DNA of 42,133 bases from Bacteroidota bacterium (GTDB taxonomy: Bacteria > Bacteroidota > Bacteroidia > Chitinophagales > Chitinophagaceae), in the NCBI GenBank assembly GCA_947452905.1, contig CANGEP010000012.1:1-42133 (forward strand), written 5' to 3'. This document shows, one piece after another, positions 8,085 through 18,566 of the stretch. Each line of letters starts with the position of its first letter. Position 1 is the first letter of the stretch. Both the position numbers and the translations under genes were made by a program. Under the pieces are notes generated by a model, which did not search any database, was not told the origin of the DNA, and saw only the letters and a list, made by a program, of their open reading frames with translations.

Positions 8085-11000
8085 ATGGCATTCAAAAAAG
8101 AGAATAGACAACGCCCAGCTTTTTCGCAAATCACCATTAGTTTGGCATCCCCAGACACGATTTTAGAGAGAAGCTTTGGAGAAGTGTTAAAACCAGAAAC
8201 CATTAACTACCGTACATATAAGCCGGAGCGTGATGGTCTTTTCTGTGAGCGTATTTTTGGTCCAGTAAAGGACTATGAGTGTGCTTGTGGAAAGTACAAG
8301 CGTATCCGTTACAAGGGTATTGTTTGTGATCGTTGTGGGGTAGAAGTAACAGAGAAAAAAGTACGTCGTGAGCGCATGGGTCACATTAAATTAGTGGTAC
8401 CTGTAGTGCACATTTGGTATTTTAAATCTTTACCTAACAAGATTGGTTATTTATTAGGAATGAGCTCTAAGAAATTAGAGACCATTATATATTACGAGCG
8501 TTATGTAGTTATTCAAGCAGGCATTAAAGACAATCTTAAAGTAGGTGATCTATTAACCGAAGAAGAATATTTGGATTTAATTGATGCTTTACCAAAAGAG
8601 AATCAATATTTACCTGATGATGATCCTCAAAAATTCATCGCAAAGATGGGTGCTGATGCGGTTCATGATTTATTAGGTTTATTAGATTTAGATGAATTAA
8701 GTTTCTCTTTACGTAATGCTGCTGCTAATGAAACCTCTCAACAAAGAAAAGCAGATGCTTTAAAACGCTTGAGTGTAGTAGAATCTTTCCGCGAAGCCAA
8801 AACACATATCACTAACCAACCAGAGTGGATGGTGATGAAATATATTCCAGTTATTCCTCCAGAATTGCGTCCATTGGTGCCATTAGATGGTGGTCGTTTT
8901 GCATCTTCTGATTTGAATGACTTATATCGTCGTGTAATTATTCGTAATAACCGTTTAAAGCGTTTATTAGAAATTAAAGCACCAGAAGTAATCTTACGTA
9001 ATGAAAAACGTATGTTACAAGAAGCGATCGATTCATTATTTGATAACTCTCGTAAATCTAATGCGGTTAAAGCAGAAGGTGGTCGTGCTTTAAAATCTTT
9101 ATCGGATGTTTTAAAAGGTAAGCAAGGTCGTTTCCGTCAAAACTTATTAGGTAAGCGTGTGGATTATTCTGGACGTTCTGTAATTGTGGTAGGACCAGAA
9201 TTAAAAATGCACGAGTGCGGATTACCAAAAGACATGGCGGCTGAATTATTTAAGCCATTTATTATTCGTAAATTAATTGAAAGAGGTATCGTTAAAACTG
9301 TGAAGTCGGCTAAGAAATTAGTAGACAAAAAAGAAGCAGTGATTTGGGATATCTTAGAAAATATATTGAAAGGGCATCCAGTAATGTTAAACCGTGCCCC
9401 AACATTGCACCGTTTATCTATTCAAGCTTTCCAACCAAAATTGGTAGAAGGTAAAGCCATTCAATTACACCCATTGGTTACCTCTGCGTTTAACGCCGAT
9501 TTCGATGGTGACCAAATGGCGGTTCACGTTCCATTAAGTCATGCCTCTATCTTAGAAGCACAATTATTAATGTTGTCTTCTCACAACATCTTAAACCCAC
9601 AAAATGGTACGCCTATCACGCTTCCTTCTCAGGACATGGTGTTAGGTTTATACTATATCACTAAGGGTAAAGTAACTACTGCTACGGAGACTATCAAAGG
9701 TCAAGGTAAAGCGTTTTACAATTTAGATGAAGTGATCATTGCATACAATGAAAATAAAGTAGACTTACACGCGAATATTAAAGTGAAAACAAATATCCGC
9801 GAGAACGGTGTATTAGTTAATAAATTAATTGATACAACAGTAGGTCGTGTTTTATTTAACCAACATACACCTAAGGCGGTAGGTTTTGTGAATCAATTAT
9901 TAACCAAGAAATCTTTAAGAGATATCATTGGTGACATTATTAAGATCACAGACGTTCCTACCACTGCTAAATTCTTAGATGATATTAAAACATTAGGATT
10001 TAGAATGGCCTTCCGTGGTGGTTTATCATTTAACGTAAACGACTTAGTAGTTCCTGAAGCAAGACACCAATTATTGGAGAATGCAAAAGTGGAAGTAGAA
10101 GAGGTTTGGGAAAACTATAATATGGGTTTAATTACCAATAACGAGCGTTATAACCAAGTTATTGATATCTGGGGTCGTGTGGATACAAGAATCACAGATA
10201 CTTTAATTCGTGAAATGGCTACTGATAAACAAGGTTTCAACTCTGTATACATGATGTTGGATTCTGGTGCGAGAGGTAGTAAAACACAGGTTAAGCAGTT
10301 AGTAGGTATTCGTGGATTGATGGCTAAACCTCGTAAGAGTGGTAGTACTGGATCAGAGGTAATTGAAAATCCAATTTTATCTAACTTTAAAGGTGGATTA
10401 AACGTACTAGATTACTTTATCTCTACACACGGTGCACGTAAGGGTCTTGCGGATACAGCCTTGAAAACAGCGGATGCGGGTTATTTAACGCGTCGTTTAG
10501 TAGACGTTTCTCAAGACGTTGTTATCTCTGAAGAAGACTGTGGAACATTACGTGGTATTGCCACAAGTGCATTAAAAGATAACGAAGATATCATTGAACC
10601 ATTAGCAGATAGAATAGAAGGACGTACTTCATTACATGATGTTATTAATCCTTTCACTAACGAATTATTAGTAGCTGCCGGTGATGAAATTACCATTGAC
10701 TCTGCACGTGCTATCGAAGATGCAGGTATCGAAACTGTAGAAATACGTTCGGTATTAACTTGTGAAAGTAAGCGTGGTGTTTGTGTTAAATGTTATGGTA
10801 GAAACTTAGCTACAGGATATATCACACAAAGAGGAGATGCAGTAGGTATTATTGCAGCTCAGTCAATTGGAGAGCCTGGTACTCAGTTAACATTGCGTAC
10901 TTTCCACGTGGGTGGTGTTGCCGGATCTTCATCAGTTGAATCTAGCTTAAACGCTAAGTTTGATGGTACTATCCAATTTGATGGTTTACGTACGGTAGAT

Positions 11001-12371
11001 ACATTAAACAACGAAGGCAATAAAGTTAAAGTAGTTATTGGTCGTACAGGTGAGGTAAGAATCATGGACGTGAAAAACGATCGCTTGATGATTACTAATA
11101 ACGTTCCTTACGGTGCTATTTTAGCTGTTAAAGATGGTGCACAAGTTAAGAAAGGAGATGTGATTTGTACTTGGGATCCATTCAACAACGTTATCGTGGC
11201 TGAACAAAATGGTAAAATCAAGTTTGAAAATATTACAGAAGGATTCACTTATCGTGATGAAGCGGATGAGCAAACAGGTCACCGTGAAAAAGTGGTTATT
11301 GAATCTAAAGACAAAACCAGAATACCTACTATTATCTTAGAAGGTGGAAAAGACAGCAAACATTATAACTTACCAGTAGGCTCTCATATCGTTATCGAAG
11401 AGGGTGTAGAGGTTAAAGCGGGTCATGTGTTGGTGAAAATTCCAAGAGTATTAGGTAAATTAAAGGATATCACTGGAGGTCTTCCACGTGTTACTGAATT
11501 GTTCGAAGCAAGAAATCCAGGTAACCCTGCGATAGTTTGTGAGATTGATGGTATCGTGGCATTCGGAAATATTAAGCGTGGTAACAGAGAAATTATTGTT
11601 GAATCTAAGGATGGCATGATTAAGAAGTACTTAGTACCATTAACTCGTCAAATCTTAGTTCAAGATAGTGACTTCGTGAAAGCAGGTTCTCCATTATCTG
11701 ATGGTCAAATTGCACCAGCCGATATCTTATCTATCAGAGGCCCTTATGCGGTGCAAGAATATGTGGTAAATGAAATTCAAGAGGTATACCGTTTACAAGG
11801 GGTAAAAATCAATGACAAACATATCGAAGTAATTGTTCGTCAAATGATGAAGAAGGTAGAAATCGTTGATGCTGGAGATACTAAATTCTTAGAAGAAGAT
11901 TTAGAAGATCGCTTTGACTTTATCGAAGAAAACGATCGTATCTATGATAAGAAAGTAGTTACCGAAGCAGGAGAAAGTACTAAATTGAGAGCTGGACAAA
12001 TTGTTACTGTACGTGAATTAAGAGAAGAGAATTCTATCTTAAAGCGTGCTGATAAAAAAGTAGTAGAAGTGCGTGATGCAAAACCTGCTACAGCTCGTCC
12101 AGTATTATTAGGTATTACTAAAGCTTCATTGGGTGTACAAAGCTGGATCTCAGCTGCGTCGTTCCAGGAAACTACCAAAGTATTAAGCCAAGCCGCAATT
12201 CAAGGTAAGGTAGATATGATGTTAGGCTTAAAAGAGAACGTTATTACTGGTCATTTAATTCCTGCAGGTACTGGTCAAAAAGAATTCGACAAATTGATCG
12301 TTGGAAGCAAGGAAGAATATGAAGTATTAGCCACTACTCGTGAAGCAATGAGCTTTGATGAAGAAGAATAA
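8085..12371 (+). CDS. rpoC: DNA-directed RNA polymerase subunit beta'
   Basis: The beta' subunit carries the catalytic Mg site. The motif NADFDGDQM is present with the three metal-binding aspartates at D472, D474 and D476. The N-terminal zinc ribbon shows CxCGK...CDRCG (about residues 66-88). The second zinc site is [13 protein letters not shown], ahead of the trigger-loop region [15 protein letters not shown]. The full length of 1428 residues is normal for Bacteroidota. It is the last gene of rpoBC, and a 12-bp terminator follows 24 nt after the stop. Confidence 0.98.
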   Translation: MAFKKENRQRPAFSQITISLASPDTILERSFGEVLKPETINYRTYKPERDGLFCERIFGPVKDYECACGKYKRIRYKGIVCDRCGVEVTEKKVRRERMGHIKLVVPVVHIWYFKSLPNKIGYLLGMSSKKLETIIYYERYVVIQAGIKDNLKVGDLLTEEEYLDLIDALPKENQYLPDDDPQKFIAKMGADAVHDLLGLLDLDELSFSLRNAAANETSQQRKADALKRLSVVESFREAKTHITNQPEWMVMKYIPVIPPELRPLVPLDGGRFASSDLNDLYRRVIIRNNRLKRLLEIKAPEVILRNEKRMLQEAIDSLFDNSRKSNAVKAEGGRALKSLSDVLKGKQGRFRQNLLGKRVDYSGRSVIVVGPELKMHECGLPKDMAAELFKPFIIRKLIERGIVKTVKSAKKLVDKKEAVIWDILENILKGHPVMLNRAPTLHRLSIQAFQPKLVEGKAIQLHPLVTSAFNADFDGDQMAVHVPLSHASILEAQLLMLSSHNILNPQNGTPITLPSQDMVLGLYYITKGKVTTATETIKGQGKAFYNLDEVIIAYNENKVDLHANIKVKTNIRENGVLVNKLIDTTVGRVLFNQHTPKAVGFVNQLLTKKSLRDIIGDIIKITDVPTTAKFLDDIKTLGFRMAFRGGLSFNVNDLVVPEARHQLLENAKVEVEEVWENYNMGLITNNERYNQVIDIWGRVDTRITDTLIREMATDKQGFNSVYMMLDSGARGSKTQVKQLVGIRGLMAKPRKSGSTGSEVIENPILSNFKGGLNVLDYFISTHGARKGLADTALKTADAGYLTRRLVDVSQDVVISEEDCGTLRGIATSALKDNEDIIEPLADRIEGRTSLHDVINPFTNELLVAAGDEITIDSARAIEDAGIETVEIRSVLTCESKRGVCVKCYGRNLATGYITQRGDAVGIIAAQSIGEPGTQLTLRTFHVGGVAGSSSVESSLNAKFDGTIQFDGLRTVDTLNNEGNKVKVVIGRTGEVRIMDVKNDRLMITNNVPYGAILAVKDGAQVKKGDVICTWDPFNNVIVAEQNGKIKFENITEGFTYRDEADEQTGHREKVVIESKDKTRIPTIILEGGKDSKHYNLPVGSHIVIEEGVEVKAGHVLVKIPRVLGKLKDITGGLPRVTELFEARNPGNPAIVCEIDGIVAFGNIKRGNREIIVESKDGMIKKYLVPLTRQILVQDSDFVKAGSPLSDGQIAPADILSIRGPYAVQEYVVNEIQEVYRLQGVKINDKHIEVIVRQMMKKVEIVDAGDTKFLEEDLEDRFDFIEENDRIYDKKVVTEAGESTKLRAGQIVTVRELREENSILKRADKKVVEVRDAKPATARPVLLGITKASLGVQSWISAASFQETTKVLSQAAIQGKVDMMLGLKENVITGHLIPAGTGQKEFDKLIVGSKEEYEVLATTREAMSFDEEE

Positions 12372-12395
12372 TACAAGCATTGTATAAATATGTTA

Positions 12396-12430
12396 AAAAG
12401 CAGGAACTAGTAATATTTCCTGCTTTTTTA
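12396..12430 (+). terminator. Intrinsic terminator after rpoC
   Basis: AAAAAGCAGGAA (12396-12407) pairs perfectly with TTCCTGCTTTTT (12418-12429). The loop is about 10 nt and the T-run is at the 3' side. It closes the rpoBC transcript. Confidence 0.88.
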
Positions 12431-12480
12431 CTTTCTAGAATAATTGTTTTTTACTATTTTTAATAAAATAATTCATACAA

Positions 12481-13056
12481 ATGAAATCGAATTCTTGGGT
12501 GATTAATGGGGTCTTGGCATTGGCAGTTATCGTATTATATATTTTGCATTTTAGTGGAACAAGTGCCACTATAAAACCGTCGGCTGCAACAGCAGGTGGA
12601 ACCAAAGTAGCCTATTTCGAAATCGATTCTATTCAAAGTAATTATGAATTATTTAAAGAAGTAAAATCGGCATTGCAAGTAAAAGATATGGAAAATGCAA
12701 AGCAATTAAACGGTTTAAAAAATGCTTTTTCTCAAAAATACCAGGAGCTTCAAAAAAATGGTCAATATTTATCTCAGGCCGAAGTAGGAGCAAGACAACA
12801 AGAGTTAGCACAACTCGAAAAAAATTATACTAGTCGTGAGCAACAATTATCTCAAGAATTACAAGAAGAAAGTTTTAAGCGTTTACAAGAAGTTAAAAAA
12901 AATATCGAAGCTTTTTTAGCTAAATACAACAAGAATAAAGAGTTTGCTTATATCTTTTCTAGCAACCCAGATTTAATGTATTATAAGGATACAGCCTACG
13001 ATATTACAAGTGATATTGTAAAGGGGCTGAATGCTGAATATAAATCCAAAAAATAA
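12481..13056 (+). CDS. Membrane-anchored OmpH/Skp-like coiled-coil protein
   Basis: Residues 6-24 form an uncleaved N-terminal hydrophobic anchor (no A-x-A site). A TKVAYFEIDSIQSNYELFKE segment typical of the OmpH/Skp family follows, then a long Gln/Glu/Lys-rich coiled coil (about 60-160), and a final segment that resembles the family core (FAYIFSSNPDLMYYKDTAYD). Skp-like chaperones hold unfolded outer-membrane proteins in the periplasm; here the protein would be tethered to the inner membrane. It is a single-gene unit between two terminators. The family call is good; the chaperone role is inferred. Confidence 0.8.
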   Translation: MKSNSWVINGVLALAVIVLYILHFSGTSATIKPSAATAGGTKVAYFEIDSIQSNYELFKEVKSALQVKDMENAKQLNGLKNAFSQKYQELQKNGQYLSQAEVGARQQELAQLEKNYTSREQQLSQELQEESFKRLQEVKKNIEAFLAKYNKNKEFAYIFSSNPDLMYYKDTAYDITSDIVKGLNAEYKSKK

Positions 13057-13068
13057 TCTTATCTTAAT

Positions 13069-13096
13069 ATCCCGTTTAAATAACGGGATTTTTTTT
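13069..13096 (+). terminator. Intrinsic terminator after the OmpH-like gene
   Basis: ATCCCGTT (13069-13076) pairs perfectly with AACGGGAT (13082-13089) across a 5-nt loop, followed by seven T residues (13090-13096). Confidence 0.88.
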
Positions 13097-13115
13097 AACA
13101 TCAATATTGTCTATT

Positions 13116-14540
13116 ATGTCGACTAATGAAAATGCAGGATTTAAACCCACTTTAAGTGCTTTTGATGCTACCATGATAGTGGCTGGAAGTATGATAGGTT
13201 CAGGTATTTTTATTGTGAGTGCGGATATCACACGAAATGTTGGATCGGCAGGATGGTTGGTGGCCGTTTGGTTGCTTACTGGTTTTATGACATTAACGGC
13301 AGCCTTAAGCTATGGTGAATTAAGTGCGATGTTTCCCAAAGCAGGTGGGCAATATGTGTATTTAAAAGAGTCCTACAATCCTTTACTAGGTTTCTTATAT
13401 GGATGGAGTTTTTTTTCGGTGATACAAACAGGAACAATTGCAGCAGTAGGTGTTGCCTTTAGTAAGTTTGCGGGCTACTTTTTTCCTTCCCTTGAAATGA
13501 CCGATGCTAATATTTTATTTCAATTGGGATTACTTAAAATTTATCCTGCCCAATTCGTATCCATAGCAATTATTATTTTACTTACTTATATCAATACCAA
13601 GGGGGTGCAAGGTGGTAAATTAATTCAAACCACCTTTACGGTTACTAAGTTAGCCTCCTTATTTGGACTCATTGGTTTTGGTTTTTTACTGGCTTCAAAG
13701 TCTAGTATTTGGAATGCCAATTGGGAACATGCATGGTCCATGAATACAATTGCTTCGGATGGAACTAGTACGCCCATATTTGGAGTAGCTATTTTAGGTG
13801 CTATAGCTGCAAGTATGGTGGGTTCTATTTTTAGTAGTGATGCCTGGAACAATGTTACTTTTATAGCGGGTGAAATTAAAAACCCAAAAAGAAATATTGG
13901 GCTAAGTTTATTTTTAGGTACTTTAATTGTAACTGTTATTTACATAGCTGCTAACCTAATGTATTTAAGTGTATTACCCCTAAATCAAATTGCGAATGCA
14001 CCCGCAGATAGAGTGGCTGTTGCAGCTTCTAATGTAATTTTTGGAAACATCGGTACCTATGTAATTGCTGTGATGATTATGATATCCACTTTTGGTTGTA
14101 ACAATGGACTTATTTTAGCAGGGGCTAGAGTTTATTATACTATGGCTCAAGATGGTTTATTCTTTAAAAAAGCAGCTACTTTAAACCAAAATGCGGTGCC
14201 TGCTTGGGCATTATGGGCACAATGTGTAGTAGCAGGTTTATTATGTTTAAGTGGCCGATATGGTGATTTGTTGGATATGGTATCTTTTATCGTAGTTATC
14301 TTTTATATTCTAACCATTATAGGCATTTTTATATTGCGCAAAAAGCGTCCCGAAATGGAACGCCCTTATAAGGCATTTGGCTACCCAGTACTTCCCTCAA
14401 TTTATATATTAATGGGTGCTTGCTTCTGTGTGCTTTTAATCATTTACAAGCCTAATTTTACTTGGCCTGGTTTAATCATTACACTATTAGGCATACCTTT
14501 GTATTATATAGCAGTTCGTAATCAAAAAACAACGGATTAG
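13116..14540 (+). CDS. APC-family amino acid permease
   Basis: This is a 12-span secondary transporter of the APC superfamily. The first span carries the substrate-binding signature AGSMIGSGIFIVSADI, and the second half shows the typical SSDAWNNVTFIAGEIKNPKR loop. The C-terminal RKKRPEMERPYKAFGYP motif is common in LAT/CAT-like permeases, which exchange or take up amino acids. The frame opens at a TTG at 13107, but the ATG at 13116 is the more likely start, giving 474 residues. Its stop lies 4 nt before the heptose kinase gene, so the two are probably co-transcribed. The substrate cannot be named from sequence. Confidence 0.88.
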   Translation: MSTNENAGFKPTLSAFDATMIVAGSMIGSGIFIVSADITRNVGSAGWLVAVWLLTGFMTLTAALSYGELSAMFPKAGGQYVYLKESYNPLLGFLYGWSFFSVIQTGTIAAVGVAFSKFAGYFFPSLEMTDANILFQLGLLKIYPAQFVSIAIIILLTYINTKGVQGGKLIQTTFTVTKLASLFGLIGFGFLLASKSSIWNANWEHAWSMNTIASDGTSTPIFGVAILGAIAASMVGSIFSSDAWNNVTFIAGEIKNPKRNIGLSLFLGTLIVTVIYIAANLMYLSVLPLNQIANAPADRVAVAASNVIFGNIGTYVIAVMIMISTFGCNNGLILAGARVYYTMAQDGLFFKKAATLNQNAVPAWALWAQCVVAGLLCLSGRYGDLLDMVSFIVVIFYILTIIGIFILRKKRPEMERPYKAFGYPVLPSIYILMGACFCVLLIIYKPNFTWPGLIITLLGIPLYYIAVRNQKTTD

Positions 14541-14544
14541 GAAA

Positions 14545-15543
14545 ATGGATGCAGCAACATGTAAGCAATTGTTTGACAGTTTTGCCCATACCAAAATAGG
14601 GGTAGTAGGGGATATTATGCTAGATACTTATTGGTGGGGTTCGGTGGATCGTATTTCACCGGAGGCACCTGTGCCCATAGTATCGCTTCAAAGAAAAGAG
14701 ACTCGTGTGGGTGGTGCTGCTAATGTTGCCTTAAATTTAAGAGCTTTAGGTGCTCCTACCACTATTTTTGCTATCATTGGAAAAGATGCAGAAGGACAAG
14801 AACTAAGCAACTTGTTAAATAAAGAAGGCATAATTATTTCTTACATACATGAGAGTAACTCAAGGGTAACTACTAATAAAGTGCGTGTTATGGGTCGCAA
14901 TCAACAAATGATGCGTCTTGATCATGAGCATACTCATGATATAACAAGCGCAGAAGAAAAAGCTATATTAGATAATTTTTATAAATATGTAGACACCGAA
15001 AAACCCGCTTTAATAATTTTAGAAGATTATAATAAAGGGGTGCTTACTGAAAATATCATTAATGCTGTAATTGCTTATTGTAATCAAAAAGGTATTCCTA
15101 CAGCAGTTGATCCAAAACAAAAAAACTTTTTAGCCTATAAAGGTTGTACCATTTTTAAACCTAATTTGAAAGAAGTAAAAGAAGGATTAAAAATTGAGCT
15201 AGCTGATGTTAATGGTGACAATTTAAACAAAGTGCATCAAGCTTTACAAACAGCACTTGACCATAAAATTTCATTTATCACATTGTCGGAACATGGTGTG
15301 TATTTTGGAATGGAAGGCAAACAGCAATTAATACCTACGCACATTAGAAATATAGCAGACGTGAGTGGAGCAGGGGATACTGTTATTGCTGTAGCGTCTT
15401 TAACCTATGCAGCTACAAAAGATATGAGATTGGCTGCAGAAATGGCTAATATTGCAGGTGGTTTGGTTTGTGAATTAGTAGGTACGGCACCAATCGATAA
15501 AAATGTATTAGCAGCTGAAGTGACCAGCATATTGGTTAAATAA
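14545..15543 (+). CDS. rfaE1: D-glycero-beta-D-manno-heptose-7-phosphate kinase (RfaE domain I)
   Basis: This PfkB/ribokinase-fold kinase makes heptose-1,7-bisphosphate for ADP-heptose, the inner-core sugar of lipopolysaccharide. The N-terminus shows VGDIMLDTYWWGSVDRISPE and then VGGAANVALNLRALG, the diagnostic RfaE1/HldE features. The ATP/anion-hole motif DVSGAGDT has the catalytic base at D278. At 332 residues it holds only the kinase half; the nucleotidyltransferase half (as in E. coli HldE) is absent and must be encoded elsewhere. It lies 4 nt after the permease and 8 nt before ispD. Confidence 0.9.
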   Translation: MDAATCKQLFDSFAHTKIGVVGDIMLDTYWWGSVDRISPEAPVPIVSLQRKETRVGGAANVALNLRALGAPTTIFAIIGKDAEGQELSNLLNKEGIIISYIHESNSRVTTNKVRVMGRNQQMMRLDHEHTHDITSAEEKAILDNFYKYVDTEKPALIILEDYNKGVLTENIINAVIAYCNQKGIPTAVDPKQKNFLAYKGCTIFKPNLKEVKEGLKIELADVNGDNLNKVHQALQTALDHKISFITLSEHGVYFGMEGKQQLIPTHIRNIADVSGAGDTVIAVASLTYAATKDMRLAAEMANIAGGLVCELVGTAPIDKNVLAAEVTSILVK

Positions 15544-15551
15544 ATATAATT

Positions 15552-16235
15552 ATGTATTCAAAGAAAATAGCCATCATAGTTGCAGGAGGTACTGGTCAAA
15601 GAATGGGATCGGTAGTGCCAAAGCAGTTTTTAGAAGTAGAGGGTAAGCCTATTTTATTACATACAATCGATCAGTTTGTGGCTGCCTTTTCGGATATCCA
15701 ATTGGTGGTGGTATTACCTGAGTCGTATTTAAAAGAAGGGCAGGATTTGTTAGCCAAATTTGGTTTTACAAAAAACATTCAATTTGTAGCAGGTGGTGAA
15801 TCTAGATTTGATTCTGTAAAAAATGGGTTATCCACTATAAAGGATCCATCTATAGTTTTTGTACATGATGCAGTAAGGTGTTTATTAACGCCTGCACTCA
15901 TTCAAAGATGTTATCAACAAGCGCTTGAAAATGGTTCTGCAATTCCGGCGGTGAGCTCTACTGACACGGTTCGTTTAATAACAGATGCCGACCATCATCA
16001 TTTATTGAACAGAGATAATGTTATGCTTATACAAACACCACAAACTTTTAGGTCTGATATTTTATTAAAAGCTTTTGAGCAAAAATACACCCCTAATTTT
16101 ACCGACGAAGCAAACGTAGTAGAAGCTTCTGGGGTACCTGTATTTTTGGTAGATGGAGAATTTGAAAACATTAAAATTACCAGACCCTTAGATCTTGCCA
16201 TAGCAGAACATATTTTATCAAGACGTTTTGCTTAG
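15552..16235 (+). CDS. ispD: 2-C-methyl-D-erythritol 4-phosphate cytidylyltransferase
   Basis: IspD transfers CMP to MEP, the third step of the non-mevalonate isoprenoid pathway. Seen motifs are the CTP-binding AGGTGQRMGSVVPKQF (residues 11-26, with R17 and K24), VHDAVRCLL, TDTVRLI, QTPQTFRSDIL, TDEANVVEASG and KITRPLDLAIAE. The length of 227 is typical. It closes the permease-rfaE1-ispD cluster. Its stop overlaps by 4 nt the stop of the convergent oxidoreductase gene, so no dedicated terminator fits between them. Confidence 0.95.
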   Translation: MYSKKIAIIVAGGTGQRMGSVVPKQFLEVEGKPILLHTIDQFVAAFSDIQLVVVLPESYLKEGQDLLAKFGFTKNIQFVAGGESRFDSVKNGLSTIKDPSIVFVHDAVRCLLTPALIQRCYQQALENGSAIPAVSSTDTVRLITDADHHHLLNRDNVMLIQTPQTFRSDILLKAFEQKYTPNFTDEANVVEASGVPVFLVDGEFENIKITRPLDLAIAEHILSRRFA

Positions 16236-17224
16236 GCCTCTAAGTTTTGGCTAATTACCGAGGTAGATTTACTAATTTTTTCTAAAATCTTGTGTGCTAC
16301 TTCCATGGCTAAATAGCCATCAATTTCACTAACCACAGTTGGGGTGTCATTATTTATGGCTGCAACAAAACTAGTAAGCTCAGCTAATATTGCGTTGCTA
16401 TCTTTTATTTCTGGATTAGAAATGGAAATAGTTTTAGTACCCTGATGTGTTTCAATATCAAATGAGAATGCATCTTCTTCATCGGGTTGTTTGAGCTTAA
16501 TAATTTCGGTTGTCTTTTCTAAAAAGTCAATACCTATATAAGCGTCTTTTTGGAAGAGACGGATTTTACGCATTTTTTTCATGCTAATGCGACTGCTAGT
16601 TAAATTTGCCACACATCCATTATTAAATTCTATTCGTACGTTGGCAATATCAGGAGTGTCAGTTAATACAGCCACCCCACTGGCGGATATATTTTTTACA
16701 TCACTTTTTACAATACTTAATATAATATCAATATCATGAATCATTAAGTCAAAAATCACACTCACTTCGGTGCCTCTTGGATTAAATTGAGCCAATCGAT
16801 GCACTTCAATAAATAAAGGGTTTAAGGAAGCATTTTTTAAAGCTGTATAAGCTGGATTAAATCTTTCTACATGTCCCACTTGCAATTTTACACCAGCTTC
16901 TTTTACCATATTCACTATGGCTTTACCTTCTTCGATAGTATTAGCCATTGGCTTTTCAACAAAAACATGCTTGCCTGTTTTAATGGCCATTTCGCATACA
17001 GGGAAATGTAAATGAGTAGGAGTAACCACATCTATGATATCCGAAGCTGCTATTAAAGCCTCTTCATCCATAAATCTTGGGATACCATATTTTTCTTCTA
17101 CTTCCTTGGCATGATCGTTATTAGGATCAAAAAAACCAACTAGGGTAACACCTGGAATTTCTTTCCAATTATTTAAATGAAATTTGCCTAAATGACCTAC
17201 GCCAAACACGCCCACTTTTAACAT
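16232..17224 (-). CDS. Gfo/Idh/MocA-family oxidoreductase
   Basis: An N-terminal Rossmann fold begins with VGVFGVGHLGKFH (residues 4-16), and the EKP motif (E90, K91, P92) supplies the usual catalytic lysine. The C-terminal GFO/IDH domain includes HDIDIILSIV and a VRIEFNNGCVANLTSSR strand. Such enzymes are NAD(P)-dependent dehydrogenases of sugars or cyclitols. The form with FDLMIHDID resembles those beside lipid A or nucleotide-sugar genes, but the substrate is unknown. It is transcribed alone from a -7-like box at 17244-17251. Confidence 0.85.
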   Translation of the reverse strand: MLKVGVFGVGHLGKFHLNNWKEIPGVTLVGFFDPNNDHAKEVEEKYGIPRFMDEEALIAASDIIDVVTPTHLHFPVCEMAIKTGKHVFVEKPMANTIEEGKAIVNMVKEAGVKLQVGHVERFNPAYTALKNASLNPLFIEVHRLAQFNPRGTEVSVIFDLMIHDIDIILSIVKSDVKNISASGVAVLTDTPDIANVRIEFNNGCVANLTSSRISMKKMRKIRLFQKDAYIGIDFLEKTTEIIKLKQPDEEDAFSFDIETHQGTKTISISNPEIKDSNAILAELTSFVAAINNDTPTVVSEIDGYLAMEVAHKILEKISKSTSVISQNLEA

Positions 17225-17243
17225 ACTTCGAGGTTTAATCGTT

Positions 17244-17251
17244 CAAAGTTA
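17244..17251 (-). promoter_or_regulatory. -7 box (TAACTTTG) for the Gfo/Idh gene
   Basis: On the minus strand the bases read TAACTTTG, an exact TAnnTTTG match 20 nt before the start codon. No clear TTTG -33 box is present at the usual distance. It shares the 135-nt divergent spacer with anmK, which has only a near match (TATCTTTA, 17331-17338). Confidence 0.5.
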
Positions 17252-17359
17252 GGGTATAACCCATTGAATTTGAGGTCTAAAAGAAGGGTGTGGAAAATTG
17301 GGTGATTGCTGTTGATAGCCTTCTATTTTGTATCTTTAAATGGCTTAACCTAGTGAGCT

Positions 17360-18556
17360 ATGCATGACAATATTCAAAAACTCTATACCATTGCTGGAAA
17401 GCCAAGTCGAAAGATTATGGGGCTAATGAGTGGTACTTCGCTCGATGGTTTAGATATTGCCTTATGTCAAATTACCGGATCTGGAATTAGTACAAAAGTA
17501 AATTTGGAGCAGTTTACAACTATTCCTTATACTAAAACCATGAAGGACGAAATTTTAAGTGTTTTTTCAAAAAAAACAGGATCACTCGAAAAGCTTACTC
17601 TTTTGAATCCTTGGATGGCTATTCAACAAGCACAAATGATTAATCAATGTTTGTCCTCTTGGGGAATTACGAGCGCTGATATTGATTTAATAGCAAGTCA
17701 TGGTCAAACTATTTTTCATGCACCAAAATCATTACATCCTACTGATGCTTTTGGCCCAGCTACTTTACAAATAGGGGATGGCGATCATTTAGCAGTGCAT
17801 ACCGGAATTATTACTTTAAGTGATTTTAGACAAAAGCATATTGCAGCAGGTGGTGAGGGTGCTCCCTTGGCGGTATATGGTGATTATTTACTTTGTGCCG
17901 ATGAAAAAGAAAATAGAGTTTTACTAAATATCGGAGGCATTGCTAATTATACCTATTTGCCAGCCAATCAACCCATAGAAAAAATATTTTCTACAGACAC
18001 AGGTGCTGGTAATACTATGATGGACGCATTCATGCGTTTGCATTTTAATAAACCCTACGATCAAGATGGGTTAGTTGCTAGAGAAGGGAAGGTAAATGAA
18101 CCTTTATTACAACAATTAAAGTCTGATGCATTTTTTAAATTAGCACTTCCAAAAACTATTGGCCCTGAATTATTTAATTTATCTTTTTTAGAAGCCGCCA
18201 AAAACAAGATTGGGTTAACTGAAATTTCTATTCCAGATACCATGTCTACCCTCAATCTTTTTACTGCGCAAACTATTGTAGAAGCTATTGAGCAGTATGT
18301 TCCAAAGCAGGATGATTATACTATTTATACAAGTGGAGGAGGTGCGCATAATCCAGTGCTGATGCAAAATTTGCAACAATTATTACCTTCAGCTTCTATA
18401 AAATCTTCTCTTGAAATTGGGATTCATCCGGATGCCAAAGAAGCTATTTTGTTTGCAGTGCTAGCCAATGAGTCTGTAGCAGGGGCATCAATGTATGCCG
18501 GAGCAAATGCCACTAAAATCCCTATCAGCATGGGTAAAATAAGTTTACCCACGTAG
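17360..18556 (+). CDS. anmK: Anhydro-N-acetylmuramic acid kinase
   Basis: AnmK opens the 1,6-anhydro ring of murein-derived anhMurNAc and phosphorylates it to MurNAc-6-phosphate. The N-terminal signature GLMSGTSLDGLD is at residues 21-32. The hexokinase/actin-fold blocks ASHGQTIFHAP, LNIGGIANYTYLP, DTGAGNTMMDAFM and TSGGGAHNPVLMQ are all present. The 398-residue length is in the family range. It ends 10 nt from the end of murQ, which encodes the next enzyme but runs in the opposite direction. Confidence 0.95.
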   Translation: MHDNIQKLYTIAGKPSRKIMGLMSGTSLDGLDIALCQITGSGISTKVNLEQFTTIPYTKTMKDEILSVFSKKTGSLEKLTLLNPWMAIQQAQMINQCLSSWGITSADIDLIASHGQTIFHAPKSLHPTDAFGPATLQIGDGDHLAVHTGIITLSDFRQKHIAAGGEGAPLAVYGDYLLCADEKENRVLLNIGGIANYTYLPANQPIEKIFSTDTGAGNTMMDAFMRLHFNKPYDQDGLVAREGKVNEPLLQQLKSDAFFKLALPKTIGPELFNLSFLEAAKNKIGLTEISIPDTMSTLNLFTAQTIVEAIEQYVPKQDDYTIYTSGGGAHNPVLMQNLQQLLPSASIKSSLEIGIHPDAKEAILFAVLANESVAGASMYAGANATKIPISMGKISLPT

Positions 18557-18566
18557 AGTGGTTTAA

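Noticed and set aside
13107..13115. TTG start of the permease three codons upstream
   Set aside because: An ATG follows at 13116 and the extra residues are not part of the usual N-terminus.
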